Of a stretch of 64,000 nt of DNA, positions 46,156-53,949 are shown piece after piece; the stretch's first letter is position 1, and each line of letters begins with the position of its first letter. The DNA is taken from the IMG/VR virus record IMGVR_UViG_3300043434_000295, positions 62,001 through 126,000 of that record. One strand, 5' to 3'. The notes under the pieces are model-generated. The model was not told the origin of the DNA, did no database searches, and was given only the letters and a program-made list of their open reading frames with translations. This DNA is from a virus. The position numbers and the translations under genes were made by a program.

Positions 46156-46421
46156 GATATCGTATCATTAGAGAATCAAACCTAAATGGTGATCGCTTTT
46201 ATGAAGTTCATTTTTACGAACAGGTGAAATATATGTACTTCTTCAAACGTTGGAAGTGGGTACCATCAGTTGAGCATGAACGTCGTGCCGAATGGTGGTT
46301 TACTCGTACAGCTCGATATGCAACGTTTGAAGAAGCTCAAAAAGTCGTCAATGCCCGTGCCACAAAACGCATGGAAGTTGAGGTGGGTGAAGTAGAACGT
46401 GATAATTCGTATAGAGTATGA
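46152..46421 (+). CDS. Hypothetical protein
   Basis: 89 residues starting in an ATGA overlap. Aromatic- and Arg-rich (FKRWKWVPSVEHERRAEWWF). Not recognised. Confidence 0.6.
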   Translation: MRYRIIRESNLNGDRFYEVHFYEQVKYMYFFKRWKWVPSVEHERRAEWWFTRTARYATFEEAQKVVNARATKRMEVEVGEVERDNSYRV

Positions 46422-46603
46422 TTGGACATAACTTCAACCGCAACCTACATGCCAAGGGGATGTTCGTGTATTGTGGTCGATGTGGGCTCATACGTTTAGG
46501 AAATCGAGCCACTCAAAAGGCGATCAACAAACCTTGTGTGGGTCTACGGGATCTTGAAGATGAAGAATACCTGAAAGCTACTGGCAAGAAAGGTAAACCT
46601 TGA
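46418..46603 (+). CDS. Small zinc-binding-type protein
   Basis: 61 residues; CGRCG plus a later Cys. Family seen in many phages as a short orphan. Function unknown. Confidence 0.6.
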   Translation: MIGHNFNRNLHAKGMFVYCGRCGLIRLGNRATQKAINKPCVGLRDLEDEEYLKATGKKGKP

Positions 46604-46770
46604 GTTTTCAAATCCTGCTGCACGATAATAAACTTTAGTATACACTTTCAGAACTGGAATGACGTACGTTCATTCTTCCTGCTCGAGTGAGTATCCTACC
46701 ACCACGTTCTCATAGAAATACCCGACTAAAATAGTCAACTATTCCCGTAAAATACACCATGTGGTATAAT
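46604..46770 (+). promoter_or_regulatory. Non-coding spacer with palindrome and hairpin-promoter cassette
   Basis: No ORF in 46604-46790. A palindromic GAATGA/TCATTC around CGTACG lies at 46657-46675. Then a chimeric hairpin ATACCCGACT/AGTCAACTA (46718-46741) and promoter TTCCCG (46742), 17 bp, TATAAT (46765). Confidence 0.6.
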
Positions 46771-46790
46771 CTACTTTTCGGAGTAAACAC

Positions 46791-46985
46791 ATGGCAAACA
46801 CATCTAAATTCTCTTTCGTAATTCTTTTGGAATACGTTCCTATTACTATTTCAGATCTGTATACTTACGGTTTAAAAATTATCGAAAATGAATCAGATTT
46901 GGAACTTGGTTACTTTACAGTAGAAGGTGAAAACCAAAGTATTAAAGAATTCAAATCCTTCCTTAATGGGACAAATTTCATCTAA
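46791..46985 (+). CDS. Small hypothetical protein
   Basis: 64 residues, CGGAG upstream. Not recognised. Confidence 0.55.
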   Translation: MANTSKFSFVILLEYVPITISDLYTYGLKIIENESDLELGYFTVEGENQSIKEFKSFLNGTNFI

Positions 46986-46990
46986 TGAAA

Positions 46991-47045
46991 TAGTTGACTG
47001 TTTTAGTCAACTACTATTCCCAATAAATTGACGTTTTGATATAAT
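46991..47045 (+). promoter_or_regulatory. Hairpin-promoter cassette
   Basis: Perfect hairpin TAGTTGACT/AGTCAACTA (46991-47013), TTCCCA (47017), 17 bp, TATAAT (47040). Confidence 0.65.
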
Positions 47046-47078
47046 CTATCTAACGACAAACAAACAAGGAAACACGAA

Positions 47079-47351
47079 ATGAATACAGCTCAATTGAACG
47101 CCCTCTCTATCGCTGAACTGATCGCTCTGAACACAAAGATCGTAGCGATCGTCAAGGAAAAACAACGTATGAATAATCGTACTGCATCCTTTGAGTTCAT
47201 GCCCGGTCATTTGGTGAACTATACTTCGAACAAGTTTGGTGGACGTGAGTCGGGCAAAGTTCTCGAGGTGAAGCGTACAAAAGTGTTGGTTGAAGTTGCA
47301 GGTCGTGGACGAGTTCTGGTGCCCGCATCAATGCTGCGTCACGGAGCCTAA
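47079..47351 (+). CDS. KOW-like small protein
   Basis: 90 residues: helical N-terminus, then FMPGHLVNYTSNKFGG ... GKVLEVKRTKVLVEVAGRGRVLVP, a KOW/SH3-like barrel that may bind RNA or ribosomes. AAGGA upstream. Confidence 0.6.
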   Translation: MNTAQLNALSIAELIALNTKIVAIVKEKQRMNNRTASFEFMPGHLVNYTSNKFGGRESGKVLEVKRTKVLVEVAGRGRVLVPASMLRHGA

Positions 47352-47353
47352 TC

Positions 47354-47551
47354 ATGAGTGGTGCATACTTCTACATCGAATATCGTAACGGTAAAATCAC
47401 CGAGATCGAATTCAAAACTCAAAAAATGGCAAAGAAAGCATACGAACTCTATGACAAGGAGCCCGAGGATTCTGCAAAAGGTTGGGGTTGGGATACGAAG
47501 TACGAGACCCCTTCATTGGCGCAACAAATTCGAGCAAGAAAAAGTCAATGA
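47354..47551 (+). CDS. Small hypothetical protein
   Basis: 65 residues. A second open frame 4 nt out of phase is judged a shadow because this one starts right after the KOW-like gene. Not recognised. Confidence 0.5.
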   Translation: MSGAYFYIEYRNGKITEIEFKTQKMAKKAYELYDKEPEDSAKGWGWDTKYETPSLAQQIRARKSQ

Positions 47552-47573
47552 ATGACTAAAGGAAAATTTTCAA

Positions 47574-47777
47574 ATGACTAGTATTTACCTACACAAAGAT
47601 GACTTGGAAACGATTCTAAAGTTTCTAAAAGATTTTCCCGATGCTCATACCATTGAAGTGACGTGTGACAACAGTTCAGGCATTGGTTCAATCATCAATG
47701 CTACGATTCATGCACAGGATGTGTATGGCCATAAAGTAGCAGTCACGAAGAGCATCGTAGACGAAACAAGTTGGTAG
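47574..47777 (+). CDS. Small hypothetical protein
   Basis: 67 residues, acidic. A weak ribosome site (AGGAAAA) precedes it. Confidence 0.5.
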   Translation: MTSIYLHKDDLETILKFLKDFPDAHTIEVTCDNSSGIGSIINATIHAQDVYGHKVAVTKSIVDETSW

Positions 47778-47783
47778 TACTAA

Positions 47784-47841
47784 AGTATACAGCTAGTTTC
47801 AGTATACTATTATGTTCGCAAATTCGTAGGTGTGATATAAT
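47784..47841 (+). promoter_or_regulatory. Hairpin-promoter cassette
   Basis: Hairpin AGTATAC/GTATACT (47784-47808), TGTTCG (47813), AAATTCGT, 17 bp, TATAAT (47836). Confidence 0.65.
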
Positions 47842-47866
47842 CTATCCATAGACTAAGGAAACAAAC

Positions 47867-48223
47867 ATGGATAAGCAAGCATACCTCATCAAGCGTCTCG
47901 AATCGAACATTCAGTCCTGCAAGGAAAGCATGGACAAGTTCATCGAAAAGCTTAAGGAAGATCCCGCATATGCGCTTTCCTGGGGTACCGGTACGTTTCA
48001 GACTGCAGCGAATCTGAAAGTCTACGAAATGGTGTATGCTGCACTGACTGCTGAGACTCCTTGCTCGGTTCAAGCGGTGAAGGAAACTCTAATGGATCGA
48101 GTGCTGCACAAGTCCAAGTATCCGCCTCAGTCTACGTCTCCCTGCTCGAATTTGATGGAGCAGTACGAATTGGCTGCCTATGCTGATCTTCTTTCTGACC
48201 TGCGTTACTATGAAGGTGAATAA
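47867..48223 (+). CDS. Hypothetical protein
   Basis: 118 residues, helical, AAGGA upstream. Codons lean to C- and G-ending forms, like other cassette-headed genes. Not recognised. Confidence 0.6.
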   Translation: MDKQAYLIKRLESNIQSCKESMDKFIEKLKEDPAYALSWGTGTFQTAANLKVYEMVYAALTAETPCSVQAVKETLMDRVLHKSKYPPQSTSPCSNLMEQYELAAYADLLSDLRYYEGE

Positions 48224-48224
48224 T

Positions 48225-48311
48225 ATGATTAACGACTTCTGGCTTCGGCCAATCTATTTTGGACTGGGTTTCTCGGTCTGTTTCTTTCTCTTTTCGAAAG
48301 GTATTCTATGA
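48225..48311 (+). CDS. 28-residue membrane peptide
   Basis: Single TM (RPIYFGLGFSVCFFLFS). Starts 1 nt after the upstream stop and overlaps the next ATG. Confidence 0.45.
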   Translation: MINDFWLRPIYFGLGFSVCFFLFSKGIL

Positions 48312-48499
48312 GAACGCGTAGTGGTGACGTAATGGCGCTTCTATTTTATCTGGCTCTAATTATCGGTATTGTCTATGGCTGGATATCAAATATTGTGATT
48401 ATCGCGGGATCGAATTTCAGTGAAATTACAGGTCTGCTTGTCCTTCGAGTTGTAGGTATATTCGTAGCACCGTTGGGTGTTGTATTGGGATATGTCTAA
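48308..48499 (+). CDS. Small membrane protein
   Basis: 63 residues with two hydrophobic segments. Overlaps both neighbours. Could modify the cell envelope early in infection. Confidence 0.55.
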   Translation: MRTRSGDVMALLFYLALIIGIVYGWISNIVIIAGSNFSEITGLLVLRVVGIFVAPLGVVLGYV

Positions 48500-48788
48500 G
48501 ATATTCATTATCGCAGGTACTCATGACGAGTATCTTCAGTGGCGCAGTAGAAACTTTCCCGAGTTACTTCTAAATGGTGAAATAAGCAAACCGACTGATA
48601 TTATATACGTGTGTGGTGCAGAAACTCTTAAAGGAATATCAAATCCAACAGGTAGATTCATTGGCACGTGGTATAAACGATCTAATATTGAAGAGATTCT
48701 ATTTCAACTTCAAATCGCGGGAAAACTATTAGATACGAATATCATGACACAATTACTTACAATGGTACAGAAAAGACATCATGCTTGA
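48492..48788 (+). CDS. Hypothetical protein
   Basis: Start at 48492 (MSKIFIIAGTHDEYLQW). 98 residues, alpha/beta; IIYVCGAETLKGI suggests a Rossmann-like fold. Not recognised. Confidence 0.6.
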   Translation: MSKIFIIAGTHDEYLQWRSRNFPELLLNGEISKPTDIIYVCGAETLKGISNPTGRFIGTWYKRSNIEEILFQLQIAGKLLDTNIMTQLLTMVQKRHHA

Positions 48789-49017
48789 ATATTGGACAGT
48801 AGAAAATACAGGTTGGAGTGGTGGAATATCGTGGTTTCAAATCGGCGGGACTGATGCTAATCCATTAAGATTTGAATCTAAATATGAAGCTATTGAATAT
48901 CTTCTTGCAGAAAAAGAAGAATTAAATCAAGATACTACTCAGTGGAGAATCGTGCATACCACGTTTGAGAGAAGCGATAATCGAGAAGTTACTACTCGAG
49001 TATGGACGATTATATGA
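48781..49017 (+). CDS. Small hypothetical protein
   Basis: 78 residues. YWTVENTGWSGGISWFQIGG resembles other small T4-like early proteins. Overlaps both neighbours. Confidence 0.55.
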   Translation: MLEYWTVENTGWSGGISWFQIGGTDANPLRFESKYEAIEYLLAEKEELNQDTTQWRIVHTTFERSDNREVTTRVWTII

Positions 49018-49223
49018 CTCTACAGGACGAATGGAATATAACAAATCAAAGTCTTGAATTCTTAAATAACGCCTTTATTTCATTACATAAAAAGAATTCA
49101 AAAGACTGGTCTGATTTAGAAAATTATTTAGCTCTAGAATATCGTGAAAGCGCTAGAACGATATGTGAATGGAGATATTGGATTCTTGAGAGAGCACGAA
49201 AAGAAGGTATTAAGATCAAATAA
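49014..49223 (+). CDS. Small hypothetical protein
   Basis: I choose 49014 (ATGA overlap) over 49002. 69 residues, helical. Not recognised. Confidence 0.5.
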   Translation: MTLQDEWNITNQSLEFLNNAFISLHKKNSKDWSDLENYLALEYRESARTICEWRYWILERARKEGIKIK

Positions 49224-49384
49224 ATGCCCTCTTTCTTAAAATAAAAGTATTCAAAACGCCATGACAAAGCCACGTACGTGACTTGAGAATACGTACGTGG
49301 ATAGTTACAGGCCACGTTCTTCTCGTAATAGTTGACTAAAACAATCGGGTATTGGTTCCCAGTAAATTGATTTCGTGGTACAAT
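49224..49384 (+). promoter_or_regulatory. Non-coding spacer with inverted repeat and hairpin-promoter cassette
   Basis: AAAGTATTCAA (49247) also occurs twice near 51122 and 51162. A perfect repeat CCACGTACGT/ACGTACGTGG lies at 49270-49300. A chimeric hairpin TAGTTGACT/ATCGGGTA (49329-49351) precedes promoter TTCCCA (49356), 17 bp, TACAAT (49379). Confidence 0.6.
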
Positions 49385-49413
49385 AGATCCATTAAATCAA
49401 CAAGGAGCACACG

Positions 49414-49629
49414 ATGACAACTGTAGCACAAATGATCGAGTGGATGAAGACTCTCCCGCAAGACGCAGAAGTCGAGTGCGGTGTGGAAGTCACTGGCGGC
49501 TACAGCACCTACATGGAAATGCGGCCGGTTGACATCGAATACAGCGATGTTCTCGACTACACTGGTCCGGAGTATGACAAATACCCGAATATCAGAGGCA
49601 AGGTCATGGTTATGATCCGAGGAGGATGA
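49414..49629 (+). CDS. Conserved small phage protein
   Basis: 71 residues, AAGGAG upstream. VAQMIEWMKTLPQDAEVECG is a known phage opening for short acidic proteins of unknown role. Confidence 0.65.
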   Translation: MTTVAQMIEWMKTLPQDAEVECGVEVTGGYSTYMEMRPVDIEYSDVLDYTGPEYDKYPNIRGKVMVMIRGG

Positions 49630-49630
49630 G

Positions 49631-49798
49631 ATGAACGAACGAATTGAACAACTTGCTCTTGAGTGTTATCAGGCTCCTGAGTTTGATTATAAAAAGTTCG
49701 CCGAGTTGATTGTTAGGGAATGTGTTGAAATTGTTGATGCGCGGTGGGATCCTGTTCTTGTTGAAAAGATTAAAGAACATTTCGGAGTTGAAGAATGA
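49631..49798 (+). CDS. Small protein, paralogue of 53270
   Basis: 55 residues. MNERIEQLALEC, KFAELIVRECVEI and KEHFGVEE are shared with the protein at 53270 and with many phage small proteins. Function unknown. Confidence 0.6.
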   Translation: MNERIEQLALECYQAPEFDYKKFAELIVRECVEIVDARWDPVLVEKIKEHFGVEE

Positions 49799-49959
49799 TT
49801 GTATACGTAGTGACAGGATGGCCGAATACCTGTCCCAGTGAGAAGTTTGAAGCTGGGTCGTATAAAACTCGAGAACGAGCTGAAGAAGTCATGGAGATTT
49901 CCTATCAAGATTACTTGAACTGCGAATTCGAGATTGAAGAAATGTGGGTCGAAGAATGA
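49795..49959 (+). CDS. Small acidic protein, counterpart of 53515
   Basis: 54 residues in ATGA overlap. Acidic WVEE tail. Position after the KFAELIVREC gene is repeated at 53515, so the pair is duplicated. Confidence 0.55.
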   Translation: MIVYVVTGWPNTCPSEKFEAGSYKTRERAEEVMEISYQDYLNCEFEIEEMWVEE

Positions 49960-50147
49960 AATTTCTTGATGTAAAGTGGTTCTGTGCTGGGCATGGCAAT
50001 TGTGCCATCGTAAAGGTAGAAGATCCATATGAGGGTGTGAAGTACTATATCGGCGCTTTTCCAGGTGAAGCTCATGGTCATAATGAACAGGAAGATATCG
50101 AACACGTGATGAATTGGGGATCTAGCTTTCCAAAAACCAGTTGGTGA
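49956..50147 (+). CDS. Small hypothetical protein
   Basis: 63 residues from 49956 (MKFLDVKWFCAGHGNCAIV). ATGA overlap. Not recognised. Confidence 0.55.
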   Translation: MKFLDVKWFCAGHGNCAIVKVEDPYEGVKYYIGAFPGEAHGHNEQEDIEHVMNWGSSFPKTSW

Positions 50148-50165
50148 TATTCTATTTGGATGAAT

Positions 50166-50444
50166 ATGAACTATAAGCACTACTGTCCCGAGTACGATTT
50201 TCTTGAAATAGATGCTGATTCGCCCGAATACGAGAACTGTATCTGTGAAATAGATTCTAATGGTCGAGGACCAGAATATCATAAAGGTGATCGTGTACTA
50301 GTAAAGCCAAATAAGTTACAGGCAACGGTGATTCGTCAAATCCTGACCTATGATTATCCTGAATCCTTTTGGGGTAATGTAGAACTACTCTACGACGACG
50401 GTGTCAAAGGATTATCAAATAGCTGGCAGGTGGAGAAGATATGA
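50166..50444 (+). CDS. Conserved T4-like small protein
   Basis: ATG 50166 has GGA 6 nt upstream (50160 also possible). 92 residues; MNYKHYCPEYDFLEIDADSPEYENCIC is a conserved block in T4-like phages, followed by a barrel-like GDRVLVKPNK. Confidence 0.65.
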   Translation: MNYKHYCPEYDFLEIDADSPEYENCICEIDSNGRGPEYHKGDRVLVKPNKLQATVIRQILTYDYPESFWGNVELLYDDGVKGLSNSWQVEKI

Positions 50445-50647
50445 CATATATTCTAATGATTTGGACAGTAGTAGGATTTGCAGGTATGAGTCATAGTACT
50501 GCTACTAAAATGGATTGGCGACCACTGGGCGAGTTTCATATGGAAGAAGATCGTATAGGTAAGAAGACAGCATATCAAATGTGTGAAGAAGGTGCTCGTC
50601 AATTAGGTCTAAAATCTGAAAACTATCGCTGCGTGAGATCAAAATGA
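50441..50647 (+). CDS. Small exported or membrane protein
   Basis: 68 residues: hydrophobic N-terminus (YILMIWTVVGFAGM), then a soluble tail with two Cys (YQMCEEG, NYRCVR). Resembles the product at 45976. Confidence 0.55.
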   Translation: MTYILMIWTVVGFAGMSHSTATKMDWRPLGEFHMEEDRIGKKTAYQMCEEGARQLGLKSENYRCVRSK

Positions 50648-50847
50648 ATAACATAGATCCAAAACGAAACTGGCCTGAAGACTATTATCACGAAAATGGT
50701 GAATACTATTGTCGGTGTCATGTATGCAATAATATGTTTATTGGATATAAGAGAAGAGTAGTATGTAAGATATGCAGTGAAAAGAATAACAAAAAAGAAA
50801 TAGCAAAATCATCAGGTTATTCTCGTATTGGATTGAATAATGTCTAA
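50644..50847 (+). CDS. Small zinc-binding protein
   Basis: 67 residues. NWPEDYYHENGEYYCRCHVCNNMFIGYKRRVVCKIC matches a widespread phage zinc-ribbon protein. Confidence 0.7.
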   Translation: MNNIDPKRNWPEDYYHENGEYYCRCHVCNNMFIGYKRRVVCKICSEKNNKKEIAKSSGYSRIGLNNV

Positions 50848-51001
50848 CGATCTAACAGAATTCCTACCAGATATAGAGAAACATATTCCCGTAGAATATA
50901 AGCGAAACTATCGAGAAGTAAAATACCTATCGAGAAAAAGAGAACATGACCTAGGAGATCCTTTCCTTGAAGAAGAAAAGATCGAAAGGATGTTTCAATA
51001 A
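50840..51001 (+). CDS. Small hypothetical protein
   Basis: 53 residues overlapping the previous gene. Charged; no motif. Confidence 0.5.
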   Translation: MSNDLTEFLPDIEKHIPVEYKRNYREVKYLSRKREHDLGDPFLEEEKIERMFQ

Positions 51002-51236
51002 ACGGGTAGTCAATGAAAGGACGTTTCTATTTATGGTGTAGCCGGAGACACACCTGCGTACACCTGCATGTCCAAAGTTACCATTGTAGGCGCTCATCGT
51101 ATCTCGGCGTCTTGAAAACAAAAGTATTCAATATCTCCGGGACGGGAACCGAATCCGAAAGTATTCAATTTCCTCTGCTAATACCCGACTAATTTAGTAT
51201 ACTACTATGTCCGGAAATTAGATTTCGTGGTATAAT
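51002..51236 (+). promoter_or_regulatory. Non-coding spacer with repeats and hairpin-promoter cassette
   Basis: No ORF in 51002-51264. Two AAAGTATTCAA-type repeats (51122, 51162). Chimeric hairpin ATACCCGACT/AGTATACT (51181-51203), then TGTCCG (51208), AAATTAGAT, 17 bp, TATAAT (51231). Confidence 0.6.
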
Positions 51237-51267
51237 TACTCTAACGGGAAACAAACAAGGATACATG

Positions 51268-51474
51268 ATGATGAACTTCGAAGACCGCTGCCTCGCAATC
51301 GTAAAATCTGTTACAGATATCCCTGCCGATTTCTATAATGGTACCATGTTTCTGGAAACAGAAGATTCTAAGATCGCTACCGAAGTCTATAACGCTCTGT
51401 CGATCAACAATCAGACCATCGGCATCATCTTCGGTAAGTGCGCCTCCGGTGAAACTTCCTACGATTTTGTCTGA
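51268..51474 (+). CDS. Small hypothetical protein
   Basis: Three consecutive ATGs; 51268 best fits AAGG 7 nt upstream. 68 residues, Asp/Glu-rich. Not recognised. Confidence 0.55.
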   Translation: MMNFEDRCLAIVKSVTDIPADFYNGTMFLETEDSKIATEVYNALSINNQTIGIIFGKCASGETSYDFV

Positions 51475-51488
51475 TTCTGTGGTATAAT
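51460..51488 (+). promoter_or_regulatory. Weak promoter giving leaderless mRNA
   Basis: TACGAT (poor -35), 17 bp, TATAAT, then 6 nt to ATG 51495. Accepted because the spacing and start-codon distance match the family. Confidence 0.4.
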
Positions 51489-51494
51489 CAACTC

Positions 51495-51590
51495 ATGAAA
51501 TACATCAAAGAACTTCTCCAAGCTGCAATCCTCGCCGTCCTCTTCGGTGGTCCTCTCTTTGCCTACTTCCTGTTTGTCATGAAGCCGTAA
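51495..51590 (+). CDS. 31-residue membrane peptide
   Basis: MKYIKELLQAAILAVLFGG plus FAYFLFVMKP: one TM with a basic start. Leaderless. Confidence 0.45.
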   Translation: MKYIKELLQAAILAVLFGGPLFAYFLFVMKP

Positions 51591-51596
51591 TACCAA

Positions 51597-51655
51597 AGTA
51601 TACAGCTAGTTCTAGTATACTATTAGTGTACGACAATTAGACGTTTTGTTATAAT
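51597..51655 (+). promoter_or_regulatory. Hairpin-promoter cassette
   Basis: Hairpin AGTATAC/GTATACT (51597-51621), TGTACG (51627), CAATTAGAC, 17 bp, TATAAT (51650). Confidence 0.65.
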
Positions 51656-51687
51656 TAACCTATCGACAAACAAACAGGAACCTTCAT

Positions 51688-52611
51688 ATGACCACAAACG
51701 TACAGATCTCCTTCTCCAAAGCTACCAACAAGTTCACTTGCGTTATCAACGGTAACAAGTTTACTACGGGTAAGCAGGACTACATCGAGTACATGTACAA
51801 GAAGATCACTGGTACCAAGAAGACTTTCGCTGAAATCGCTGGCGAAAAGAAGGCTTCCACTGCCGAAAAGTACAACATCAACGAGCGCTTCGAGTTCGTC
51901 GAGAACCTGGTCGAAATGATCGCATCGGGTCTGACTCCCTCGGCTGTGATCACCGGTGAAGGTGGCCTCGGCAAGACCTATACTGTCAACAAGACTCTGG
52001 TTGCTTCGGGTCTGAAGGACCTCTCGGATGTTGGTGCTCTGGAAGTTGCCTCTACCATCAATCGTAACAACTCCTTCACCTCCGTTAAGGGTTACTCTAC
52101 TCCTAAGGGTCTGTATCGTACTCTCTACGAGAACAAGGACTCGGTGGTCGTGTTCGACGACTGCGACTCTATTCTGAAGGATCCAGTTGCTCTGAACCTG
52201 TTGAAGTCTGCTCTGGACTCCTATGGCAAGCGGATCATCTCCTGGAATGCTGAAACCTCCTTTGGTCGCGATGAAGACCTGCCACGTAGCTTCGAGTTCA
52301 AGGGTCGTGTAATCTTCATCTCTAACATGTCTCAGGACAAGATCGATCAGGCCATCCGTTCACGTAGCATGATGGTTGACCTCTCTATGACCGAAGACCA
52401 GAAGATCGAGCGTATGGAAGTCATCTCTGCCTCTGACGAGTTCCTGCCTGAATTCTCTGTTGAATACAAGAAGGATGCTCTTGACCTGATTCGTTCGGTC
52501 AAGGAAGACGCCAAGGAGATCTCCCTGCGTACTCTGATCTCGGTTACTAAGATTCGTGCTTCCGGTAACAAGAACTGGAAGGGTATGGCAACCTATATCC
52601 TGTGCAACTAA
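51688..52611 (+). CDS. AAA+ family ATPase
   Basis: 307 residues. N-terminal ~60 residues precede a P-loop GEGGLGKTYT; Walker B is VVFDDCDS; a sensor-like VIFISNMS and an Arg-finger-like RSRSMMV follow. Strong bias to C/G-ending codons suggests high expression. Distantly like the AAA+ at 55099. Could remodel a protein complex or load DNA proteins; target unknown. Confidence 0.85.
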   Translation: MTTNVQISFSKATNKFTCVINGNKFTTGKQDYIEYMYKKITGTKKTFAEIAGEKKASTAEKYNINERFEFVENLVEMIASGLTPSAVITGEGGLGKTYTVNKTLVASGLKDLSDVGALEVASTINRNNSFTSVKGYSTPKGLYRTLYENKDSVVVFDDCDSILKDPVALNLLKSALDSYGKRIISWNAETSFGRDEDLPRSFEFKGRVIFISNMSQDKIDQAIRSRSMMVDLSMTEDQKIERMEVISASDEFLPEFSVEYKKDALDLIRSVKEDAKEISLRTLISVTKIRASGNKNWKGMATYILCN

Positions 52612-52623
52612 TACGGAGTACTC

Positions 52624-52773
52624 ATGAGTAAGATGGGTGAACTAATACTGGATATCCAAACGGCGCTGGAGGAGGGTAACCTCTCCTTCAGAGAGATTGC
52701 CTACAGGTTCGAGGTACCCTACGACTGGGTAGTAACGATCGCTGAGGAGATGGCGGAAGAAGAAGCGGAGTAA
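52624..52773 (+). CDS. Conserved small helical protein
   Basis: 49 residues. MSKMGELILDIQTALEEGNLSFREIAYRFEVPYDWVVTIAEEM is a short helix-turn-helix-like protein conserved in T4-like phages. Confidence 0.65.
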   Translation: MSKMGELILDIQTALEEGNLSFREIAYRFEVPYDWVVTIAEEMAEEEAE

Positions 52774-52975
52774 CCTTCTAGATTGCGGTTTTAAATCAGG
52801 AGTCCAGCGGTATGGGCTTTAGGCCTTTGATGCGGGTCTTCGGAGATTCAGTTGAAAACGGATTCTAAGATGACTTGTCATCCTCGGGAAAATTTCCCGC
52901 CAGAAAAAATCACTTTGAAACGGAATTGTCCTCAAAAAATCTCGGGAAAAAATTTAGCATGAAAACGGAAATTAT
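52774..52975. other. Non-coding stretch with short repeats
   Basis: No credible ORF. TCGGGAAAA followed by A/T runs occurs at about 52886 and 52943, and TGAAAACGGA-like units occur three times. Looks like decayed duplicated sequence. Confidence 0.5.
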
Positions 52976-53128
52976 ATGTTAACACTTATATTGTCAGGAT
53001 GTATGCTCGGAGTGTATATCTTTATGACTGGACTAGATCGAGATAAATGGATAGCTTGGTCTAGCGCGGCGCTCATGGCTTTTAACTGGTTTGTAGCAGA
53101 GATACAATTGTATCGAGCACTATACTAA
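52976..53128 (+). CDS. Small membrane protein
   Basis: 50 residues with two hydrophobic segments (LTLILSGCMLGVYIFMTG; WSSAALMAFNWFVA). LSGC could be a lipobox. No good ribosome site. Confidence 0.45.
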   Translation: MLTLILSGCMLGVYIFMTGLDRDKWIAWSSAALMAFNWFVAEIQLYRALY

Positions 53129-53131
53129 TGG

Positions 53132-53160
53132 TGTCCATTAATTCATAATTAGATTATAAT
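53132..53160 (+). promoter_or_regulatory. Promoter giving leaderless mRNA
   Basis: TGTCCA, TTAATTCAT, 17 bp, TATAAT, then 5 nt to ATG 53166. Confidence 0.6.
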
Positions 53161-53165
53161 CTATC

Positions 53166-53273
53166 ATGCAATTTATCTTTGGTATCATACTCTTGTACTT
53201 CATGTTCTATGGAGATCCGGATGTATTTGATCTCCTGCATGCTTTCTTGATAAAATACCTGAGTGGACTATGA
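53166..53273 (+). CDS. 35-residue membrane peptide
   Basis: Single N-terminal TM (MQFIFGIILLYFMFYG). Leaderless; stop overlaps the next ATG. Confidence 0.5.
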   Translation: MQFIFGIILLYFMFYGDPDVFDLLHAFLIKYLSGL

Positions 53274-53518
53274 ACGAACGAATTCGAGAACTTTGGTCTC
53301 AGGCTGGTGGTCATTATAATGGTGGCAACCAACACACTTGGCCTGAATATACAATTACTGATCCTGAAAAGTTCGCCGAGTTGATTGTGAGAGAATGTGC
53401 CGAATTGTCTGTGAATAGTCAATATGCCAATACCAAAAATGAGTATTATGAAGGCTTCAATGAGGCATTGGTTTATGCTGGAAATAAGATTAGAAAACAT
53501 TTCGGAGTTGAAGAATGA
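53270..53518 (+). CDS. Small protein, paralogue of 49631
   Basis: 82 residues. MNERIRELWSQAGG ... KFAELIVRECAEL ... KIRKHFGVEE matches a common phage small-protein family and the shorter copy at 49631, which lacks the middle segment. Confidence 0.7.
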   Translation: MNERIRELWSQAGGHYNGGNQHTWPEYTITDPEKFAELIVRECAELSVNSQYANTKNEYYEGFNEALVYAGNKIRKHFGVEE

Positions 53519-53676
53519 TCCAGTTCGTAGTTAGAGAAGTAGAATGGGGCGGGGATGTAGATGGCACTGGTCCCGAGCGTTGGTTGGGCCGGGCTGTGGG
53601 CTGCTTCGATACAGAGGACGAAGCAATAGACTTTGCCGATGCTCAATGGAATGAATGTGAAGTGGTTGAGGAATGA
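53515..53676 (+). CDS. Small acidic protein
   Basis: 53 residues in ATGA overlap, ending ECEVVEE. Counterpart of 49795 in the duplicated pair. Local G-rich codon use. Confidence 0.55.
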   Translation: MIQFVVREVEWGGDVDGTGPERWLGRAVGCFDTEDEAIDFADAQWNECEVVEE

Positions 53677-53813
53677 TACAATACTCTGAAAAGTTCGACG
53701 CCTATTATGATGACGAGACGAACGAATGGCTCGAGTCAAAATGCGACGACCCGACATGCGAGTACTGTGTGAGCCGTCCTGAGAAACCCGAGGAAAAACA
53801 TGCTACTGATTAA
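53673..53813 (+). CDS. Conserved small acidic protein
   Basis: 46 residues. YYDDETNEWLESKCDDPTCEYC is a conserved block in phage small proteins with two or three Cys. Confidence 0.65.
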   Translation: MIQYSEKFDAYYDDETNEWLESKCDDPTCEYCVSRPEKPEEKHATD

Positions 53814-53949
53814 TGCTGCTATGAATCTTGTTGTATTTCTGTGGATGTACGAGAATTTGCGATCATGGTCGGGTGCACTATACCGATTTGTTATGTGGGC
53901 TAATCTGGTGTGGGTTCCTGTTTGCATGGTGTTTTACTTCTATGAATGA
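53800..53949 (+). CDS. Small membrane protein
   Basis: 49 residues, two TM segments. Overlaps both neighbours. Confidence 0.5.
   Translation: MLLINAAMNLVVFLWMYENLRSWSGALYRFVMWANLVWVPVCMVFYFYE

Noticed and set aside
47358-47555. Second 65-codon frame overlapping the gene at 47354
   Set aside because: Same region, different phase, less plausible composition; only one can be real and the first follows the upstream stop properly.
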